Positions 1 through 7,546 of a DNA stretch of 41,565 nucleotides are shown in pieces. The number at the start of each line of letters is the position of its first letter. Within the stretch, counting starts at the first letter, position 1. A model generated the notes under the pieces. It did not search any database. It saw only the letters and a list, made by a program, of their open reading frames with translations, and had not been told where the DNA came from. This DNA comes from Candidatus Campylobacter infans (GTDB lineage Bacteria > Campylobacterota > Campylobacteria > Campylobacterales > Campylobacteraceae), in the NCBI GenBank assembly GCA_009827235.1, contig SPMW01000012.1, positions 1 to 41,565 of the forward strand, given 5' to 3'. The translations under genes were made by a program, and so were the position numbers.

Positions 1-235
1 AAAAACTAACCGCCACACCGATAAAAAAAGCAATAGGCGCTGTAAATAATAAAATTTGCGGTAATAAATAGCTATAAAGTCTAAAAAGTTCGCCAAGGCT
101 AATCTCAATATAGCTAGTAATGCGCGCAATTTGTATAAAAAATACAATCGAAACTACCAAAAAAAGTGTGGCAAATAATGAAATAAAAGAGTTTAAGAAG
201 CTATAAAAAAAGTATTGATTAACCCTAGAAATCAT
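1..235 (-). CDS. lptF: LptF/LptG-family LPS export permease, N-terminal part
   Basis: Partial gene; the 3' end lies outside the window. Read on the minus strand, the first ~78 residues begin MISRVNQYFFYSF and hold two hydrophobic helices (about residues 13-35 and 55-75) separated by IQIARITSYIEISLGEL. This matches my memory of the N-terminus of Campylobacter YjgP/YjgQ proteins. In the family, LptF and LptG form the inner-membrane part of the LptB2FG transporter that extracts lipopolysaccharide or lipooligosaccharide. An ATG one codon earlier (238) is possible, but a GGGA sequence is better spaced for the second ATG. A TATAAT box lies about 25 bases upstream. LptF rather than LptG is the likelier of the two paralogues. 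Confidence 0.75.
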   Translation of the reverse strand, partial: MISRVNQYFFYSFLNSFISLFATLFLVVSIVFFIQIARITSYIEISLGELFRLYSYLLPQILLFTAPIAFFIGVAVSF

Positions 236-259
236 CATAAATCCCAAATAAAATCGCCG

Positions 260-265
260 ATTATA
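260..265 (-). promoter_or_regulatory. -10 box of the lptF-like gene
   Basis: The minus strand reads GCTATAATCGGCG, a perfect TATAAT with the GC prefix seen at other promoters in this window. It sits about 25 bases before the lptF start. The 233 bases between this gene and the divergent Sel1 gene otherwise show only AT-rich sequence, including TTAATTATAAAAGG near 374-387, which could be the -10 region for the Sel1 gene. Confidence 0.55.
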
Positions 266-471
266 GCTAAAATATATTAAAATTTATTCAAAATTTTGCT
301 TAAAATTTTATTCAAAAAACGCCGTGATATTTACATTTAACGCCTTAGAGTTATGCTTGAAATTTATTTTGCTTAATTATAAAAGGCTTTTTAAATAAAC
401 TTTAATGCAACGCTAGTTAAAATTTTACTTCATTTTAAAATTTTAAAATTTCACAAAACAAAAGAGCAAAA

Positions 472-1068
472 ATGAAAAAACTTATTTTTGTGGCATTGAG
501 TTTAGTTGCTGGGCTTTTGGCTAGTGATTATATTGATGGATTAAACGCATATAAAGCAAATGATTATAAAAAAGCAAAAGAGCTTTTTGAAAAAGCCTGC
601 GATAGCAAAAATGCTAGGGCTTGCTTTAATCTTGGCTTTTTATACTCAAAAGGAAAAGGCGTAAGCCAAGACGATCAAAAAGCTAGCAAATTATGGCAAA
701 AAGCCTGCGATGATAAAGACGCTAAGGCTTGCCTTAATCTTGGGCTTTTATACGCAAAAGGTCAAGGCGTAGAGCAAAATTATCAAAAAGCTAGCAAATT
801 ATGGCAAAAAGCCTGCGATTATAAAGAAATTATTGGCTGTGCTAATCTTGGCAATTGCTATATCATTGGTCAAGGCGTAGAGCAAAATTATCAAAAAGCT
901 AGGGAGTTTTTACAAAAAGCCTGCGATGGCAACGATGCTTTGGCTTGCTATAATCTTGGACTTTTATATAAAAAAGGCCAAGGCGTAAAACAAAACTCAC
1001 AACAAGCTAAAACATTATTTAACAAAGCTTGTTATTTTGGCTTTCAAAATGCTTGTGAGTATTATTAA
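472..1068 (+). CDS. Secreted cysteine-rich Sel1-repeat protein (Hcp-like)
   Basis: 198 residues. A signal peptide (about residues 1-17, MKKLIFVALSLVAGLLA) precedes an introductory TPR-like helix (SDYIDGLNAYKANDYKKAK) and four 36-residue Sel1-like repeats, ending in a half repeat. Each repeat starts KACD and has a second cysteine eight positions after the first (for example CDSKNARAC). This is the spacing of the disulfide-linked helical pairs of the Helicobacter cysteine-rich (Hcp) proteins, so a folded, disulfide-stabilised periplasmic or secreted solenoid is expected. Hcp relatives bind penicillin-like compounds or act on the host, but no specific function follows from this sequence. The next gene is a paralogue, indicating tandem duplication. 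Confidence 0.85.
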   Translation: MKKLIFVALSLVAGLLASDYIDGLNAYKANDYKKAKELFEKACDSKNARACFNLGFLYSKGKGVSQDDQKASKLWQKACDDKDAKACLNLGLLYAKGQGVEQNYQKASKLWQKACDYKEIIGCANLGNCYIIGQGVEQNYQKAREFLQKACDGNDALACYNLGLLYKKGQGVKQNSQQAKTLFNKACYFGFQNACEYY

Positions 1069-1126
1069 GCATAAAATATTAGATTAAATTTTAGTGTAAT
1101 TTAAAATTTTAATAAAAGGATAAAAA

Positions 1127-2083
1127 ATGAAAAAATTCATTTTTGGGGTGTTAGTTTTAGCTACTGGGCTTTTGGCTAGTGATTATGTTGATGGAATAAA
1201 CGCATATAAAGCAAAAGATTACCAAAAAGCAAAAGAGCTTTTTGAAAAAGCCTGCGATAATAAAGACATTAGATCTTGCGGACTTCTTGGGGGAATGTAT
1301 TATGAAGGAGAGGGCATAAAGCAAGATTATCAAAAAGCAATACAACTCCACGAAAAAGCCTGCGATGGCGGAAATGTCTTTTCTTGCGTTGATCTTGGTG
1401 TTATATATATAAATGGCCAAGGCGTAAAAAAAGATTATCAAAAAGCAAGAGAGTATTACCAAAAAGCCTGCGATGGCAAAGAAGCTAAGGGTTGTTATTA
1501 TCTTGGAGCTATGTATGCTAACGCATTAGGCATAAGCCAAGATTTAGCAATGGCCAAAAAATATTTTAGCAAGGCTTGCGATTTAGACTTTAAAGAAGGC
1601 TGCGAGCTTAGCAAACAGCTAAACCAAACTAGTGATTTTAATGAGGGAATAAAAGCATATAACGCAAAAAATTATGAAAAAGCAAAAGAGCTATGGCAAA
1701 AAGCCTGCGATGGCAAAAATGCTAGGGCTTGCTTTAATCTTGGTATGTTTTATAATGAAGGTCAAGGCATAACACAAGATTATCAAAAAGCAAGAGAGTA
1801 TTACCAAAAAGCTTGCGATGGCGGAGTTGCTGGGGCTTGCACGAATATCGGGCTTTTATACAATAACGAACAAGGCGTAAAAAAAGATTATCAAAAAGCA
1901 AAAGAGTTTTTTGAAAAAGGCTGCGATGGCGGGGACGCCCTGGGTTGTATTGATGTAGGGATTTTATATAGAGATGGCCTTGGCCTTGGCCAAGATTTAG
2001 CAATGGCCAAAAAATATTTTAGCAAGGCTTGCGATTTAGGCGCTCAAAATGCTTGCGAGGCTTACAAAACCCTAAATCAATAA
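1127..2083 (+). CDS. Secreted cysteine-rich Sel1-repeat protein, internally duplicated
   Basis: 318 residues with a signal peptide nearly identical to that of the gene just upstream, and an AAAGGAT ribosome site. The mature protein consists of two homologous halves. Half one (about 18-167) runs from SDYVDGINAYKAKDYQKAK to DLAMAKKYFSKACDL. Half two (about 171-318) runs from SDFNEGIKAYNAKNYEKAK to the same DLAMAKKYFSKACDL ending. Each half has an introductory helix, three 36-residue Sel1 repeats with paired cysteines, and a short cap. The protein is therefore a fused dimer of an ancestral unit of roughly 150 residues. Disulfide-stabilised solenoid fold and export are expected from the Hcp family; the partner or ligand is unknown. 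Confidence 0.85.
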   Translation: MKKFIFGVLVLATGLLASDYVDGINAYKAKDYQKAKELFEKACDNKDIRSCGLLGGMYYEGEGIKQDYQKAIQLHEKACDGGNVFSCVDLGVIYINGQGVKKDYQKAREYYQKACDGKEAKGCYYLGAMYANALGISQDLAMAKKYFSKACDLDFKEGCELSKQLNQTSDFNEGIKAYNAKNYEKAKELWQKACDGKNARACFNLGMFYNEGQGITQDYQKAREYYQKACDGGVAGACTNIGLLYNNEQGVKKDYQKAKEFFEKGCDGGDALGCIDVGILYRDGLGLGQDLAMAKKYFSKACDLGAQNACEAYKTLNQ

Positions 2084-2143
2084 GCTAAATTAAAATTTTA
2101 ATAATAACTAAGCAAATGGGCGCAAGTTCTCATTTGCCCTGCT

Positions 2144-2467
2144 CTACATTTGAAATTTTAAACCCACAACGCTAAAAATTATCAGCCCCAAATACGCAAG
2201 CTTTTTAAAGCTCATTTTTTCGCCTTGAAAAAGCCCTAAAAGCACGGCACCAACGCAACCAATCCCAGTCCAAATAGCATAAGCGCTACTCATTGAAAAC
2301 TCACTCATACTAAAACGCAAAAGCAATAAAGAAAAGCCAAAAGTAGCGACCATACCGCTAAAAGTAGCGATTTTGAGTTTAAAATTTTGCGCGCTATTAA
2401 ATCGCCCCATAAAATAAACCCCAGCCACTTCGCTAAATCCAGCAATTATTAAAGCCAAAAATGTCAT
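2144..2467 (-). CDS. Small multidrug resistance (SMR/EmrE-type) subunit
   Basis: 107 residues, four predicted membrane helices filling almost the whole chain, the normal size for the SMR family. The N-terminus (MTFLALIIAGFSEVAGVYFM) carries the membrane-embedded glutamate in the position of the EmrE proton/drug-coupling Glu (E13 here), followed by a typical SSAYAIWTGIGCVGAVLLG segment in helix 3. Its start overlaps the stop of the upstream SMR gene in an ATGA, so the two are translationally coupled and probably form a heterodimeric exporter, as paired SMR genes do. It is the last gene of a minus-strand run. Substrate unknown; guanidinium or quaternary ammonium compounds are typical. Confidence 0.85.
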   Translation of the reverse strand: MTFLALIIAGFSEVAGVYFMGRFNSAQNFKLKIATFSGMVATFGFSLLLLRFSMSEFSMSSAYAIWTGIGCVGAVLLGLFQGEKMSFKKLAYLGLIIFSVVGLKFQM

Positions 2468-2802
2468 TTTTGCGCGCCTTTTATGCCTATTACGCCAATT
2501 AAAAGCGTAAAAATAAAAAACACCCTAGCAAATGCTAAATCTTGCCCATCTTTATAAAGCAAGGCTAAATCCAAAAGCACAACCAAAAGTGTAGTAAAGC
2601 CCACAAAAACGACATAAGCCACACTTGTAGGCAAATACTTAAACGCCTTAGTTAAAACTATAAAATTTGCGCATATCGCGCCTATGGTTAGCGCGTAAGC
2701 AAGCGTGCTTTGAGCATATTTTAACCCATAAAGCCAAGTCAAATCCAAAAGGCTAGCTATAAAAACTATCAAAAAGCCCTTATTTTCTTTACTCAAAACC
2801 AT
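2464..2802 (-). CDS. Small multidrug resistance (SMR) partner subunit
   Basis: 112 residues with four hydrophobic helices. It is SMR-like (LAYALTIGAICANFIVLTKA, then LPTSVAYVVFVGFTTLLVVL), but helix 1 reads FIASLLDLTWLYGLKYAQS, with Asp-Leu-Thr-Trp where EmrE has its essential Glu. This suits a subunit that pairs with the Glu-bearing neighbour. It begins only 8 bases after the kdsA stop and overlaps the next gene by ATGA, so it belongs to the same transcript. The two-gene SMR arrangement is known from Campylobacter. Which subunit orients which way in the membrane cannot be read from the sequence. Confidence 0.82.
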   Translation of the reverse strand: MVLSKENKGFLIVFIASLLDLTWLYGLKYAQSTLAYALTIGAICANFIVLTKAFKYLPTSVAYVVFVGFTTLLVVLLDLALLYKDGQDLAFARVFFIFTLLIGVIGIKGAQK

Positions 2803-2810
2803 AAATTCGC

Positions 2811-3620
2811 CTAATCATTAAAATTTAATGCTTTTTTAATGGCAAAAACTTCATTCAAACTTGCTTCAAGTTGCTCTAAGTTTAGCATATTTGCCCCATC
2901 GCTTAGTGCCTGGCTTGGATTTATATGCGTTTCATAAAAAAACCCATCTACCCCAGCAGCTGCCGCAGCTCTTGCTAAAAGTGGCACAAAATGCGCTTGA
3001 CCGCTACTTACGGCATTTTGGCCAGCTGGCATTTGCACGCTGTGAGTTGCATCAAAAATCACTGGCGCAAACTCCCGCATAATCGCAAGTGAGCGCATAT
3101 CAACCACTAAATTCGAATATCCAAAACTAGCACCACGCTCGCATAAAAACACGCCATTTTGCGCGCTTAGCTCTTTATTTGGCTCAGTCTTTACGCCCCT
3201 GGTTTCAAGCACCTTTTTTACGCTGTGCTTCATGGCTTGCGGAGCTAAAAATTGCCCTTTTTTTATATTGATTTTTGCCTTTGTTTTAGCAGCTGATACT
3301 AGCAAATCTGTTTGACGGCATAAAAATGCTGGGATTTGTAAAATATCTGCTACGCTAGCAACCACCGCTGCTTGATGGCTTTCGTGTATATCGGTTAAAA
3401 TTTTATAAGCAAATTCCTTTTTTACCTCACTTAAAATTTTAAGTCCCTCATCTATGCCCAAACCGCGAAAACTCGAAATACTCGTGCGATTAGCCTTATC
3501 AAAACTAGCCTTAAAATAAAACTCCACGCTAGGCATTTTAGAATATTTTTCTAGGCGCGATGCCGTTTGCATAATGTTTTCCCTGCTTTCAATCACGCAA
3601 GGTCCAGCAATTAAAATCAT
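2811..3620 (-). CDS. kdsA: 3-deoxy-D-manno-octulosonate 8-phosphate synthase
   Basis: 269 residues. KdsA condenses phosphoenolpyruvate with arabinose 5-phosphate to make KDO-8-phosphate for the lipooligosaccharide core. The start [16 protein letters not shown] is the family signature. The Cys in GPC (residue 8) marks the metal-dependent class, where E. coli-type enzymes have Asn. Other recognisable blocks are [33 protein letters not shown] and [12 protein letters not shown]. Length is normal. It lies in a closely packed minus-strand run (29 bases after nth, 8 bases before the SMR genes), with an AAAGGA-like site before the ATG. Confidence 0.95.
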   Translation of the reverse strand: MILIAGPCVIESRENIMQTASRLEKYSKMPSVEFYFKASFDKANRTSISSFRGLGIDEGLKILSEVKKEFAYKILTDIHESHQAAVVASVADILQIPAFLCRQTDLLVSAAKTKAKINIKKGQFLAPQAMKHSVKKVLETRGVKTEPNKELSAQNGVFLCERGASFGYSNLVVDMRSLAIMREFAPVIFDATHSVQMPAGQNAVSSGQAHFVPLLARAAAAAGVDGFFYETHINPSQALSDGANMLNLEQLEASLNEVFAIKKALNFND

Positions 3621-3649
3621 AAAAATCCTTTCAAATTTAATTTAAAATT

Positions 3650-4273
3650 TCAAATCCTAAACTTACAAAACTCAGCCAAAAAACATTCATCGCATTTTGG
3701 TTTTACCGCCTTACAAGTGTATCTACCAAACATTATCAAGGCTTGATGAAGCTTATTTAAATTATCCTTAAAAAGCGCGCAAAGCTCTTTATCTACAAGC
3801 TCTGGGCTAGCTGCCTGGCTTAAATCAAGGCGTTTTGCTACGCGAAAAACATGCGTATCAACTGCCATCACATTAGCACCACAAGCTTCAATCATCACCA
3901 CATGCGCCGTTTTTAGCCCAACACCAGCTAGCGTTTTTAGCTCGTTCTCATTTAGCGGGATTTGCCCATTATAACGCTCACACACGGCTTTTGCCATTTT
4001 TATTAAATTTTGAGCTTTGTTGTTATAAAACGAGCAGCTTTGAATTAACATTTTTAGGCTTGTAAGGTTTGCGCTTGCTAGTTTTTGGATATTTGGGTAT
4101 GCTTGAAAAAGTGCTGGGGTGATGATATTTACGCGCTTATCGGTACATTGTGCTGAGAGCATTACACACACTAATAGCTCATAATTATTCGCAAATTTTA
4201 ATTCACTTCTAGCATCACTATAACGCGCTAATAAACGCTCTTTAATGATTTTTACATTTTTCTTGCTTTGCAT
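3650..4273 (-). CDS. nth: Endonuclease III
   Basis: 207 residues. A base-excision-repair DNA glycosylase/AP lyase for oxidised pyrimidines. The helix-hairpin-helix reads LAGVGLKTAHVV with the catalytic Lys at 121, and the following AVDTHVFRV carries the catalytic Asp at 139, matching K120/D138 of E. coli Nth. The C-terminal 4Fe-4S loop is intact as C-x6-C-x2-C-x5-C (C187, C194, C197, C203). It starts 8 bases after the stop of the upstream polymerase gene, so it is probably cotranscribed with it, pairing two DNA-damage functions. Confidence 0.95.
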   Translation of the reverse strand: MQSKKNVKIIKERLLARYSDARSELKFANNYELLVCVMLSAQCTDKRVNIITPALFQAYPNIQKLASANLTSLKMLIQSCSFYNNKAQNLIKMAKAVCERYNGQIPLNENELKTLAGVGLKTAHVVMIEACGANVMAVDTHVFRVAKRLDLSQAASPELVDKELCALFKDNLNKLHQALIMFGRYTCKAVKPKCDECFLAEFCKFRI

Positions 4274-4281
4274 TTTTGTCC

Positions 4282-5403
4282 TTAGATGATGTTTTGGCCG
4301 TATTTTAAACGGAGTTTATTTAAGCTAGAATCAAGCGCTTTTCTTTTTATATTAGCTTGCTCTACAAATAAATTTTGATTTAAGCCAAAATGACTTGCGC
4401 CCACGCTCAAATAATCCACGCTTAGCCCCGCGCCACAATCATTTTGACTAAAAAGCTCTAAAATGCTTGCTTGGATTAGCCAGCTAGTTGCTTGCTCGGC
4501 CAAATTTTGAGTAAAGCTTTTTAGGCCAAGGCCTTTATATCGTATTTTAAGCTCTATTTGTAAGGGATTTAAATCTTTTTTAAATAGCTCAAAACTTAAA
4601 TGCTTGCATAAAATTTTTAAGCGTCTTTTAAGCTCTACTCTATCATTTTGAGCCTTAAAACTTCGCGCCACGCATAGGCTTTTTTGCTCTTTTTGCTTAT
4701 TTATTTTGCCTAGATTTTCGCCGCTAATTTGAGCATAAAGCTTCATGCCATTTTTGCCTAATTTCATAAAATGCGCCCTAGCTTGTAAGGCATCGCTTAA
4801 AGTATGAATACCGCGTGCTTTTAAGAAATTTTGATTACTTTTACCAATACCACAAAAACACGATATATCAATATCTCCAACCTCATCTAAACTCTCAATC
4901 ATCATCACGCCTTTTGGCTTTGCTAAATCTGTGGCTAATTTAGCATAATATTTGCTTTTGCTAAGCCCCAATGAACACGGCAAGCTCAATCTAAAAGCCA
5001 CCTCATCTTGTAAATTTTTAGCAAATTTTAAAGCATTATTTTCAAGCCCGCTACCATTTAAATCCATAAAATACTCATCAATGCTGTATTTTTCTATCTC
5101 ATTTGTGTAAGTATATAATAAATTATAAAGCGCATTTGAAAGCTTTTTATATAGCGCAAAATCCGTATTTATCGTAATTAAACCAGGGCAAAGATTTTTG
5201 CCAATATAAACAGGCATAGCACATTTTACCCCAAAAGCGCGCGCCTCATAATTAGCACTTAAAATAATCCCAGGCTTTAAAAAATCGCCAAAAATATCAT
5301 AGCAATTACCGCTAATTACGGCCACTGGTTTATTTTTAAGGCTAGGATTTACACTAATAGCAGCAGAAACAAAAAAGCAATCCAAATCAATATGCAAAAA
5401 CAT
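4282..5403 (-). CDS. dinB: Y-family translesion DNA polymerase
   Basis: 373 residues, somewhat long for DinB/Pol IV but within the Y family. The palm motifs are present: HIDLDCFF near the N-terminus (D6) and YSIDEYFMD with the catalytic SIDE (residues 107-110); NYEARAFGVK is the conserved finger segment. The middle has the helix-hairpin-helix-like CFCGIGKSNQNFLKARG, and the C-terminal third is the little-finger region. It would extend primers past damaged bases. No beta-clamp motif is obvious at the C-terminus (LRLKYGQNII). First gene of the minus-strand run; its promoter faces that of peb4. The DinB versus UmuC subgroup is not certain. Confidence 0.85.
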   Translation of the reverse strand: MFLHIDLDCFFVSAAISVNPSLKNKPVAVISGNCYDIFGDFLKPGIILSANYEARAFGVKCAMPVYIGKNLCPGLITINTDFALYKKLSNALYNLLYTYTNEIEKYSIDEYFMDLNGSGLENNALKFAKNLQDEVAFRLSLPCSLGLSKSKYYAKLATDLAKPKGVMMIESLDEVGDIDISCFCGIGKSNQNFLKARGIHTLSDALQARAHFMKLGKNGMKLYAQISGENLGKINKQKEQKSLCVARSFKAQNDRVELKRRLKILCKHLSFELFKKDLNPLQIELKIRYKGLGLKSFTQNLAEQATSWLIQASILELFSQNDCGAGLSVDYLSVGASHFGLNQNLFVEQANIKRKALDSSLNKLRLKYGQNII

Positions 5404-5421
5404 AATTTCTCTTTTTTGGCG

Positions 5422-5427
5422 ATTATA
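5422..5427 (-). promoter_or_regulatory. -10 box of the polymerase-nth-kdsA-SMR operon
   Basis: The minus strand reads GCTATAATCGCC, a perfect TATAAT, 19 bases before the polymerase start. It faces the peb4 promoter, and the two GCTATAATCG sequences form an inverted repeat about 30 bases apart, so the two transcripts diverge from one short region. Confidence 0.55.
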
Positions 5428-5459
5428 GCTTAAAAATTTTAAAATCTTTTAATAATTTG

Positions 5460-5468
5460 TGCTATAAT
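5460..5468 (+). promoter_or_regulatory. Extended -10 promoter of peb4-fba
   Basis: TGCTATAAT is a perfect extended -10 element, the dominant sigma-70 form in Campylobacter, which relies little on a -35 box. It lies 34 bases before the peb4 ATG, and AAAGGAT precedes the start as the ribosome site. Confidence 0.65.
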
Positions 5469-5502
5469 CGGCGACCACATTTTACTTACAAAGGATAAAA
5501 AT

Positions 5503-6297
5503 ATGAAAAAATCAATCTTAGCTTTAAGTTTAGCAGCTAGTATTAGCTTAAATGCTGCTGTTGTAGCTGTGGTAAATGGCGAAAAAATAGATGATAGTAT
5601 TTTTGGCAGTAGCGCAAGCCAAATTCAAAGCCTGCCAGCTGAGGCAAAAAAAGCTATGATAGATAGAGTAATCGTGCGCCAGTTATTGCTAGAAGAAGCT
5701 AAAAAAGCAAAGGTTCAAGATAGCCCTGAGTATAAATTAGCAGCAAAACAAGGCGAAGAAAATCTAGCCATTCAAGTATGGGAAAAACAACAATTTGACG
5801 CCATTAAAATAAGCGATAGCGAAGCAAAAGATTTTTACAATAAAAATAAAGATAAGACAATAATCCCAGCACAAGTTCGCGCTAAGCATATTTTAGTAGC
5901 TAGCAAAGCAGAAGCTGAGGCAATTTTAAAAGAATTAAAAGGCCTAAAAGGTGAAGCTTTAAATAAAAAATTTAGCGAACTTGCAAGCACTAAATCAATA
6001 GATAAAGCATCAGGCGCAAATGGCGGCGAGCTTGGCTTTTTCCCTAAAAGCCAAATGGTGCCAGAATTTGCCGATGCTGCCTTTGCTATGAAAAAAGGCG
6101 AAATTAGCAAAGCACCAGTTCAAACTAACTTTGGCTTTCATATAATCTTAAAAGAAGATGAGCGCGCACAAAGCACGCTTACTTTCAACCGCGTAAAAGA
6201 CGATATAATCAACACCTTAAAAACTCAAAAATTACAAGTTCAAATGCAAAAAAAAGTAGAAGATCTACGCAAAAACGCCAAAATAGAGTATAAATAA
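5503..6297 (+). CDS. peb4: Periplasmic PEB4-type peptidyl-prolyl isomerase/chaperone
   Basis: 264 residues. The signal peptide (about 1-19, MKKSILALSLAASISLNA) is followed by a SurA-like N-terminal helical domain (VVNGEKIDDSIF onward) and a parvulin PpiC domain at about 125-222 (VRAKHILVASKAEAEAIL, GGELGFFPKSQMVPEFADAA, TNFGFHIILKED). In C. jejuni the orthologue (PEB4/Cbf2) helps outer-membrane proteins fold and affects adhesion. Its stop overlaps the fba start as TAATG, the same pairing as in C. jejuni. Size and motifs are normal. Confidence 0.93.
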   Translation: MKKSILALSLAASISLNAAVVAVVNGEKIDDSIFGSSASQIQSLPAEAKKAMIDRVIVRQLLLEEAKKAKVQDSPEYKLAAKQGEENLAIQVWEKQQFDAIKISDSEAKDFYNKNKDKTIIPAQVRAKHILVASKAEAEAILKELKGLKGEALNKKFSELASTKSIDKASGANGGELGFFPKSQMVPEFADAAFAMKKGEISKAPVQTNFGFHIILKEDERAQSTLTFNRVKDDIINTLKTQKLQVQMQKKVEDLRKNAKIEYK

Positions 6298-7379
6298 TGG
6301 GTGCGTTAAGTTTAGTCCCTGCTGGCGTGCTAACAGGCACGCAAGCAAACGCAATCTACGAATACGCAAAAGAAGAAGGTTTTGCAATCCCAGCTGTTAA
6401 TATAGTAGGCTCAAATAGCCTAAATGCCGTGCTAGAAACGGCTAAAAAGGTTAATTCGCCAGTGATCATTCAGCTAAGCAATGGCGGAGCTAGCTTTTAT
6501 GCTGGCAAGGGCATCAATGGCACAAATGAAATAGGCATCGGCGATGCCATAGGCGCCATAGCAGCAGCACAGCACGCGCATTTGCTATCTGAGCATTATG
6601 GCGTGCCAGTTATTTTACACACAGATCACGCCGCAAAAAAGCTTTTGCCTTGGATTGATACGCTAATTCAAGCAAACAAAGACACAAGAAACAATATCGG
6701 CAAGCCACTTTTTAGCTCTCATATGCTAGATTTAAGCGAAGAAAGCTTAGACGAAAATCTAAAAACTTGCAAAAAATATCTTAAAATTTTAAGTTCTCTT
6801 GATATTTGCCTTGAAATTGAATTAGGCGTAACAGGCGGCGAAGAAGATGGCGTAGATAATACAAATATCGATAACGCCAAGCTTTACACCCAACCAGAAG
6901 ATGTAGCAAAAGCATATAAAGAATTAGGCGAAATTAGCCCGCTATTTAGCATAGCTGCTAGCTTTGGCAATGTGCATGGGGTTTATAAGCCAGGCAATGT
7001 AATCTTACGCCCTGAAATTTTAAAAAATAGCCAAGAATACATAGTAAATAAATTTGCTACAAAATCCCATAAGCCTGTAAATTTTGTATTCCACGGCGGT
7101 AGCGGCTCAGATATTAGCGATATAAAAGCAGCTATCAATTACGGCGTGGTTAAGATGAATATAGACACAGACACGCAATGGGCTTTTTGGGACGGCGTTA
7201 GAGCGTATGAAGCTAGCAATCACGACTATCTACAAGCACAAATTGGCAATCCTAGTGGCGATGACAAACCAAACAAAAAATACTACGACCCTAGAAAATG
7301 GCTAAGAGCAGGCGAAGAAAACCTAAGCAAACGCCTTGAAATAGCCTTTGAAAATCTTAATTGCATAGGGCGAAACTAA
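6297..7379 (+). CDS. fba: Class II fructose-bisphosphate aldolase
   Basis: 360 residues. Zinc-dependent aldolase interconverting fructose 1,6-bisphosphate with two triose phosphates; in Campylobacter it serves gluconeogenesis. Visible active-site blocks are VILHTDHAAKKLLPW (D110 and zinc ligand H111), ELGVTGGEEDGVDN, SFGNVHGVYKPGNV and FHGGSGS (further zinc ligands), and NIDTDTQWAFWDG. Class IIA by its length and the insertion loops. Its ATG shares one base with the peb4 stop, so translation is likely coupled. Palindromic sequence follows the gene. Confidence 0.96.
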   Translation: MGALSLVPAGVLTGTQANAIYEYAKEEGFAIPAVNIVGSNSLNAVLETAKKVNSPVIIQLSNGGASFYAGKGINGTNEIGIGDAIGAIAAAQHAHLLSEHYGVPVILHTDHAAKKLLPWIDTLIQANKDTRNNIGKPLFSSHMLDLSEESLDENLKTCKKYLKILSSLDICLEIELGVTGGEEDGVDNTNIDNAKLYTQPEDVAKAYKELGEISPLFSIAASFGNVHGVYKPGNVILRPEILKNSQEYIVNKFATKSHKPVNFVFHGGSGSDISDIKAAINYGVVKMNIDTDTQWAFWDGVRAYEASNHDYLQAQIGNPSGDDKPNKKYYDPRKWLRAGEENLSKRLEIAFENLNCIGRN

Positions 7380-7390
7380 TTTATATCTTA

Positions 7391-7451
7391 ATGCTAAAAG
7401 TTAAAATTTTAACTTTTGGCATAAGGCTATAAAATTTTGCGCAAAATTTTA
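7391..7451. repeat. Two adjacent AT-rich palindromes after fba
   Basis: 7391-7422 is a 32-base palindrome (ATGCTAAAAGTTAAAA and its complement, with one G.T change) and 7430-7451 is a perfect 22-base palindrome centred on TTTTGCGCAAAA. They fill the gap after fba and could end the peb4-fba transcript from either strand, although neither is followed by a clean T run. The rest of the 167-base gap holds another short AT-rich inverted repeat and a GC-richer hairpin near the next start. Confidence 0.45.
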
Positions 7452-7515
7452 TTTACTAATTAAAATTTATTAGCAAGCGCAAAATATAAAGCCACTTTTG
7501 CTTTCATATATTTTA

Positions 7516-7530
7516 GCCCTTTGTAAGGGC
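7516..7530 (+). promoter_or_regulatory. Hairpin just before the ribosome site of the stator-like gene
   Basis: GCCCTT-TGT-AAGGGC forms a six-pair, three-base-loop hairpin 5 bases before the AAGGT ribosome site and 16 bases before the ATG. It could be the end of the preceding transcript or a leader structure affecting translation; the sequence does not decide. Confidence 0.35.
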
Positions 7531-7546
7531 ATTTTAAGGTAACACA

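Noticed and set aside
1157..2003. Minus-strand frames inside the Sel1 genes
   Set aside because: They mirror the repeat codons of the + strand genes and lack ribosome sites.
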